A DNA stretch of 36,040 nucleotides from an uncultured Bacteroidales bacterium. GTDB lineage: Bacteria > Bacteroidota > Bacteroidia > Bacteroidales > Paludibacteraceae. Shown in pieces: positions 1 through 9,000 of this stretch (positions are counted from its first letter, which is position 1; every line of letters starts with the position of its first letter). A model generated the notes under the pieces. It was not told where the DNA came from. It saw only the letters and a list, made by a program, of their open reading frames with translations, and did not search any database. The stretch is from assembly GCA_937910305.1 (NCBI GenBank), contig CALEPS010000115.1, forward strand, positions 1-36,040, given 5' to 3'. The position numbers and the translations under genes were made by a program.

Positions 1-3000
1 ACTCGGGTTGATATGGAAATCGCGTGCGCGCCGCTCTTCCGCCGTAGCGGCTGAGGGGTTCGGATCGGCGAAGCAGGGTCCCTCGAACACATCGCTATTG
101 AGGGAGACGAGGTTATCGTTATGATAGGTATCGTCGCCGTCCACGAAGCATCCCCAGACAGCATTGCGCGTCATGCGGTTAGCTATACCGGGTTTGGATT
201 TATTATCCGCTTTGTCCCATCTATCTGCATTGAACTCCAATTGGGTCGTCGTATCATTCGCGAGGTCGTCCAGCCAGATAAGCGAGTTATGCACCCTGCT
301 GCTATCGGAGAGGAGGGTGATATGTCCGTCATTGAGGGCGAAGGTAGAGTTCATGACCACCACGTCGTTCGGCACGGTAGCGAGGTCGTTTTCTCCCTCT
401 ACCACATCATACCGCTTCGCATAGATCGGAGCTCCTGCATTGGAGTGGAAGAGGCTGTTGACGATAAGGGACGAGCCTCCGCCTTGGTCGATACGAACCG
501 CGGAGGACCGGGCTTTACTTTCGTCCGTGCGTGCTCCGTTGTCTTTGAAGATACAGTTGGAGATCGTCAGTTTAGGCAGTGCTATTTTCTTACCGTCCAC
601 CTTGGCAGAGTCCGGACGCAGAGCTTTGTTGAAATTAGGCGTGAAGACTCCTTCTCCTCCCTCATCCTGTGTCTCGTAAAGGCGTTGCCATCTGTAATAG
701 ATTGCTGCGCCACCGCGCATATTGACCATACCTCCGATATCCGTACCGTCATCGGCTACCGGATCTTTGACGGAATACGGATTGATGAAGGTGATACCAT
801 CAAAGATGACGGGTATCGCTACCTTGTCCCGAGTAGTCATTTCTCCCATCCAGTTCGCCTGCAAGTGGATACGGGTCATATCGTTGATGACGAAGAGCTG
901 GTTGAGCTGGCTCTGGTGGCCTAAATTCAGCATCTCGATGGTGGTGGGGTTCGCCTGCGGGTCACGCGGCGCATCCTTCACATCATAACTATATCCGCCG
1001 AGGAAGGAAATACTCTTCACGGCGTAGTCCGTATCGGCGTAAGCACTGTCCGGCAGGAGGGGGGCGATGGCATTGGAGGTGAGGACGAACGCCCTGCGGT
1101 TGTCAATCACGTTGGTAGGCGCAAAACTCTGGTCTGCGTCGCCCAGGAAGCAGACATACTTGTCGTGGTTGTTATGGGACGACATGAGGAGGTCAATAGC
1201 GGCCTGGAGGTCGGTAGTAGGAGTTTCCCAGGTAAGTCCGTCGTGTTTGAGTCCCTTCTGTGTAGTAGCGACCCATATGGTATCCACCTCGTTTCCGTTC
1301 AGATCCAGTTGGACATACTGGTATTCATACACGCCCATATCTATATACACGTCCTCCACCCTCAGTTTCGGGTTAGGCGAGATACGGTACATCTCCCCGG
1401 AGACGGTCTCTTCACCGGAGGTACGGCTATAGGTCATATACTGGTCGCTGCCGATAGGCATATAAGGCGTAGCGGTGTCTCCGAAGCGTGCGACGGTACG
1501 TGCCGCCAGATAGTTGAACATCGCGGTATCGGGTTGCGCCACGCCGTCGAAGGAAGCCGCCGGCGCGCCTTGGACCGGATAGACGTCATGGTCTGTAGCT
1601 TCGCTATTCTTCGCTTGGGCAGCAGTCAATGCTTCCGCGCGGGTATCAAACTGCTCCGCTCCCGTATATTTGGTGATATAGTGCAGTATCGGTCTGGTCA
1701 CTGTCTGTTTGAGATGTCCCCATCCCTGGTCTGTAGTGATATTGATACGTGTGAGCAGCCAGTCGGCGTTCTGCATGTATCCGTCCACGCCGGCGACGAA
1801 GGAAGGTCGCTTGAAGTTAGGTCCGTCCGCCGCTGTGTTGACACGGTTGATGAGTACGTTGTTATTGCCTTTGACGTAGGAGAAGAGGTTATCATAGTTC
1901 TCCACCTTGTCGCCGGCGGCATTGAGTTTGAGGGGTACTTTCAGCGCCCGCGAGTCGATATATTTCCGCTGCTCTGCACTGTCCATGAGATAGCCTTCTT
2001 TATCGGGCCGCATAGATGACGGTCCATAGGTCCGGCGATAGGAGCAGAAATAGAGTCCCTCTATCTTATCGCCTTGCGCGCGGAGTTCCGTCAGTTTGTC
2101 GATCACATTGATATTAAAGGTATCGGGATAGCCCGTCGACGGGTTGATATAGCGTGTATCTTCAGTAGGGGTGGTATAGAGTTTATAGAGGCTATCGTAC
2201 TCGTGGTAGAGTTTCTCGTACCTATCCCACTCTGCACCGTCATAATGGAAGACGCCGGAGCGGGAAGGTTTATAGACTGTTTTGAAGGAGTCGATAGCGG
2301 CTTGGGAGGGTTTCTTTTTGTACTCCAGTTCGTCAATGCTCTCTATATTCGACACCTCATTTCCCCAGAAGATGGAGTTGAATACATACTGCTTGTCGTC
2401 CGCATTAGCGTATTCATTATTCGGTTTGAAATTATACACCGCGGAGTAGGCTACCGCTTTGTTTCGCATGAAATGGCAGTTAGCGGCGCGCAGTTTGGCG
2501 TTTTCGGCGATGGAGAGCACTCCACCGAATCCCTGTCGTGCATCGGCGTTAGGAATCTCATCCGGTCCTTTCACCGTGATAGGATAGAGACCTCTACGTG
2601 CTTCGTTGTTATCGAAGAGCACGTTGACGATACCGCAATAGGAGTTAGCCGCAATACATCCTCCTGCCGACCAAGGGATATAGAGGGTGTCCTCGGGTGC
2701 CATAGGTCCTTGCGAGTAGTTCTGGGTGAAATGGGAACTATAGACGTGGATATTACCATTGGAGTATATCGCGCCGCCGTTGCCCGCCATATTATCCGTG
2801 AACATGCAGTTCCGGACGATGATAGGAATATTATGTTTAGCGGGGTCGGTCACATTCGGAATGGCGTTGCCGGTTTCGAAGCTCTCGGTCCAGTTACCAT
2901 CAATGAAGATACCACCACCTCGGAAATAGGTCTTTGCGTGGTACTTATGCCGGTTGATATCCGCAGGATCGACTTGGTTGGCGTATCCGCCGGTGATGGT

Positions 3001-6000
3001 AATACCATCGAGAATGATAGAGCGGGCAGAGACAGAGAGGTCACACTCTTTGTCAAAATCCTCGGTCTTATTCATTGCGATCGGTTCGGAGAAGATAGGT
3101 GTTCCTCCTTCCCAGTCAGCATCCGGATCCGCTTTCTTGTATCGCAGAGGCTGTGGTCCTATCTTAGCCGAGTCGGCATGGACCGTGACGACATGATAGA
3201 CGTGTGTGAAGTCCTCTCCGGACACCACATTACCTGAGAGAATGGTCTGCCGCTCCAGTTCCCAGGGCTCGATGATGGAGTTGAGGTTATAGTCACTCAT
3301 GGAGCGGTGGTTCTCGTTCCGCATGCGGATGCTGTCTGCCAGCGCATAATTGATGGTATAAGTAGCGGTAGTATTATCCGCTTTTGTCACATTGACCGTC
3401 ACATTGGATCCGTTGCCAATCTTAGTTCCTGTGAACTTGTCGATATATCCCGCCTGGCCATAGTTATGTCCGGGTTTCTGGGAATTGATACCACCGATGA
3501 CGGTTGTTCCCTCGGGGATCAGGAAGGTGTTGGTGCGCACCTCGTCCTGCTCTCCGTAGGCGTTGTGGTAAGGATAATACGTACCTTTCTCCACATAGAC
3601 TTCGAATCGTGCGTTGCGGTATTTGGCGGCATCCGCTTTACGCGCCGCGATGATATAATCGAAGGCGTCACCGAGGCGGTGGAAGGGGTTGAGCGTACAA
3701 GATCCCATCTGGCGGTACATCTTAGATACATCATCGGTATTGGTATTATCCTGGAGGGCACGTGCCGCCTCGGAGTTGAGCAGGTCGGTATGCATGACAT
3801 ACAGCCGCCTCATGATATATGTCTCATCCACATCGACCTCGAAATTCTTATTGAGCGCGCGTGCTCCCATCTCGATGAAGTCGTTGTTCTTGACGACGAG
3901 CATCGAATCCACTGTCCACTGATAGCCACGTTTGACGCCCTCCAGGCTCCACCGAGTACGGCTGACGCCGGCTATATCGATTGAATCGAGGGTGGTATAG
4001 GTAGCCATGAGGTTGCGCCACTCGGGGTAGGTCATTCCCGAACGTGAGAGGGTGGAAGACATCTCTATCGGGTAATAGAGAATCGCACGGAAGGGATCCT
4101 CCTGGTCCCACCGCACACCTTCGGTCTCGCTCGGCGAGAGTTCGATGTTACCCAGTCCTTCCAGACGTCGTGACTCAACGCCGCAGTAGATAAAGGGATA
4201 GTCGGTATTGTCGTTGGCACGGGTGAAGGTACCGGAGACGTTAGCGAAGTCGTTAGCGCGGTTATGCCATAGGACGGACGAGTTGACGCGTGCGTTGGTC
4301 TCATAGAACCACATACCACCGGCGGTGGTGTTAGCGGAGTTCTCGCAGATGGTAGTGGAGAAGATATGCGCGAGCGAATCGGCGACAGCTCCTGCGGGCG
4401 CCTCTATATAGATACCTCCTCCGACATCGGCGGTGTTCTTCTTGATGATCGTACCGCTGACCAGTGCTCTCGGTTTGAGATACAGTCCGCCTCCGTAGTT
4501 ACCCGCCGTGTTGTTCTGGATGACGCAGTTGCGTATATGTGCATATCCTGTGACTACTGCGCCGGCACCTATACGGTCCTCGTCATCGGGCGAGTCGGCA
4601 TATCCGTCTTCGATAAACAGTCCGTCCAGCACCGCCCTGTGGTTCTCTGCATCTTCGAGCGAAGAGAAGGGGGCTAACTGGTCTCCCGCGTCCATCTTCT
4701 TCTCGTTCAGACCGAAGAGATCATTGGTGAAGGTGACGACATGGTAGCACTGTCCTTCCGCACCGGTGTTGGACGTGATCTTACCCGATAGCACAGAGCG
4801 GTAACTGAGCGGGTCGCGCTCGTCTTTTACCGTGGCGCCGGGTGTAGTGGATGTCACTTTCTTTCCCGCAGCGTCCTCGTAGTGGTAGAACTGAGACGTA
4901 TAGCCACCCTTCACCTGTACGCCGTGCGGGATAATGAAGGAATAGTCCAAGGGGTTATCCTCGATAGACGTAATATCATGCTTGGTGGAGCGCGTAGGCG
5001 TGTACCAGGCGGCGTAAAGCTCACTCAGGGTACAGTTGGTGTTATCGCCCTCCAGCCAAACCTCTACGGTCCAGTCCTTCTTCGGCAAACCGGCAACAGG
5101 AGTAGCATCTATCGTGCTATACCGGCTCTCGGTCATCAGCTTGTTCTTATACCGTCCTGCCGCATCCAGTACCTGTTGCAGTTTCTGGGCGCAGGCAGCA
5201 TTCGCCGGCGAATCCGCAGATGCATCACCACCCGGCGAATCGAACATCACATAGAATATCGCTTGTCCCGGGTGCGTCGTTGTATCCGGACGGATTGCAT
5301 AAGCAGCATTGAACTCGTACGCGCCCATATCAACTTGACAGTCCTGCACACGCTTGGCGAACGCCACGTCGTTATTCGGCAACTCGGCTGCTGCCACGCT
5401 CTTATAAACAAAAGAACTGTTTATATCGCTTTCTGTCTTGCCTTTGTATGTGAGCGCCTGCTTGAACTCGACGGCAAACTCCTCCGTACCATGGTTAACA
5501 CAAACGGCTTGGTCAGCGATGTAGAAATCATCGCGCAGACGGAAGTCATTGAGCGAAGCGGCACGACCCTCGACATAGTTTCCTTCCTCGTCAAAGTCTG
5601 CCGCAAAAGGCGTGTTCGCAGCCGAGGGGGCTACTCCGTTGAGGAATGTATTGCCGATACCGTAGTTATTCGTATTCGACTCAGTCCAGTTGGTCACATT
5701 CTGTTTGGTGGCGTCATTTGGCTGTGTCTCTTCCGACTGGATATAGCAATGCAGGAAGGGGTTTACGTTTCCTACGGCTGTAGCACGGTCGCGGATAGCG
5801 ACACCGTTATTACCGAAGATAATGGTATTCGCCACAAAGAGGTTCGGGTTGGAAGCCGTTGCCAAAGAGACAGCGCCGCCGCTTATCTTACTGTTTTCTT
5901 TCAGTGCAGCTGTGTTATAGGCTACCGTGTTGTTATAGAACCTGCCGACGCAGAAACCCAAACCACCCGACGATCCGTAACTATAGTTATTGGCAAACAG

Positions 6001-9000
6001 CGAGTTGAAACACGTTCCTTCGTACATGAACAGACCTCCCGCAAAAATCTGATTATCCATAGGAGCCGAAGCACTTCCTCGGGTAGAAGTATTATTGAGT
6101 ACAAAGCAACCTTCAATAGTCGATGTAGCCCCATCGCAGAACATTCCCGCACCTTTGACGCGTTGGCAGGCAGACACGTTATTGATGACGATACAGTTCC
6201 GCAGATGTGCACCTTCATACATATTCACACCGGCACCACCGCCATGTGCCATGGCTTCGTCGTAAAGGAATCCGTGACGAATGGTAAAGCCATCCCAAGA
6301 AGCTTCATTATATTCTACATAGTGCGTGTCCTCCTGTTTGGCAAGTGTAGCAGCAGTACGCAGGTCTTTGGTCGGTCCCCAAACACGGTCGGTGTGCGGT
6401 AGGGCATCGTTATCAAATGCCTGTCCCATCACAACAGGATCGCCAATACCGCCACCGCCGTACGTCGGTACACATACATCCGGCATGGTCAATACTCGTT
6501 TACGGAGCGTCGTGCGATGATTTGCCTCCACTTTGGTATAGGTACTGGAAAGAGAACTGACAACTGCCTGTGACGCAATGATAGTGTCATTTATCACGGG
6601 CTCTTCTACATATTCATATGAGCCTTCAACATACAAGTGTACATTTGACATTGACACTTTCCGTTTATTAGCGTCATTGGAAGGGGTTGCATGTTTTGTA
6701 CCCGGAGCAGACATCATGCGTATAGTTAAGTCACCGATTGTCGGTTGAACAAACGTGAACTCATACCGAAGCAGTTTATCGCTATTACAAAAAACGGGTT
6801 GCTCCGCTAACATGTCACCATTGGAAGCAATAATATAGAAGGTTATGCCCGTATTATTTTCTGTTGGATAACTTTCATAATACGCGCCAAGATCTATCAC
6901 CAACTTGTACGAACCCGCCGGGACATTTTTCATCGTCTGCCATGCACTCATCGTGCTCATATATCCACTCAATGCCATACCACGAGGATCTGAATCAATC
7001 GTGTACCCCTCTGTATTGAGCACATCTCTAGATGAGTTAAAACCGAAACTACTATAATTGACGTTTCCACTTACATCTTGATAACACAACTCCCAGCTTT
7101 GGTTATTACCCATATCCGTCTTTTTCCAAGGAGAGCCAAAATATTGGTACACCACCTTTGTTCCGCTTGCCCATGTGTAACCACCGAACACTTCATCGGC
7201 ACTCATGGTTATATTATTGGCAGTGCTACCATTCTTATCACATTTATGACGGTCAGAGAAAACATTGTTTCCCGCTTTTCCTTCCATATACATATCCGGA
7301 TAACGTATATAATCAGACGAAACTTCAGTTGCACTTGCTATCCACCTAAAGGGATGAGTTATAGTAACCTCTTCAATCTGCGTAGTTTCTATATCACCTA
7401 TCTCTTCTGATGTATAATCATCATCCCAATATTTGACGGCTTCGCTATTCAGATGGGTATTGTCTTGTTTGGGATTAACGTCCGAGAGTTGCAGAATGGT
7501 CTCATAGTCTGTCGCCTCAAAATCTGCCGCCGGCTTGGATTTAGGGATACTGACCACATCCGACATCAATGCCTGCCGTTCGTTCAGACCCGGCGCGGCA
7601 TACTTGTTCGTCGGGAACCCGCCCATGACGGTAACGCTGTCACGCATCACATACCCCTTGTAGTCCGTATATTTGCCGGCTCCTACCCATACCTGCACCG
7701 TGTTTTCATGGGCCGTCTTATTGGCGGCAGAGGCCTTCTCTACCGCGTATTGCAGACCGCTCACATACCGCTCCCTACGGGCGTTATTTATCCAACCGTT
7801 GCTATTACATGCCGCAATGAATGCACCCGCATTGGCGTAGGCTGACGCATTATTCCAGTCCGTGCCGTCATGGTAGGGGTTGGCGCGCCAGAACGAACGC
7901 GAAGCGCCGCTGATTTCGCCGTACGGATAGCGGGTATCATATTCGTATCCTGGTGTAAAATCAGACGGAGTTTCCGCAGATAAAATCTCAGAATTAGAAA
8001 TCTCTGTATCGGTCGGCTCTCCAATTGGAATTTCATCTCCATCATTGTCTCCTCCGATATATATTTTCTTCTCTACAGTATGGATTTGTCTCGTCAGACT
8101 CCTCTTACCGGTCGCCGTCTTTCCTGCGATCCACACTTTTCCCCAACCGCCGTTGTATTTCTCGTTGGTGGTGAGGATCGGGTTTCCTTCGCTGTCGAGC
8201 ACGCGGTCACAAGTAAGCTCCGGGTCTATCTGGTCACCCGTAGCCAAAGCAGGACCGGAGATGTTGTCTAACAGATATACCGTATTACCGGCGATAGCGT
8301 TTGCCCAAGAGGAGCCATCGCGTTTACCGGCGCCATTCGGCGTGACATAGATAACCGAACCGCTGAGCGGGAGGTCGGTGTTCTCCACCGCGCCTATATC
8401 CGGATCGCCGCCGAAAGAGCGGACGTTATTATCGGTACGGTCGTAGTTGTCCACAGCCGTATAATACGAAGCATTGGCGGCATTGACGCAAGGGTTGGTG
8501 GTCAGCGGAGCATACGACACAATACCTCCGTAGAGCGGTTTGTCGCCGTTGGTGGAGTTACCTACGTTACGGCTCGGGTTCACGAATCCAGGATAGTTAG
8601 GATCCGTATTGTCCGTGCGGGTGAAGATAGCCTGGTTGTTCTTCTCCGAGGGCAGCGACGCATTCAGCGACGAGCCGAACGAGCTGCCGGCAGGCAGGAA
8701 ATCAGCCGGCACGGAGTAACTGAAATCGGGATCGAAGAACCCTCTCGGGCAAACCTTGCCGACGGAGTCCACCTGCAGACGGAGGTCGGCATCGAACATA
8801 TTGTATTCGCCGAAGACGTATCTCTGTCCGTCCGGGAAGACGGACATCACCTTAGCGGTAGTGCCCAGATTACCGCGGTTATCCAGCGGCCGGTCTCCGT
8901 TACAGAAGATGAGGGAGTTATTCACCCGTATGAAGCCATGGAATGAATGGTAGGAGTGCTCGGGGTGGGAACAGGTGATCGGGTCGTCGCTCTCCGTCTG

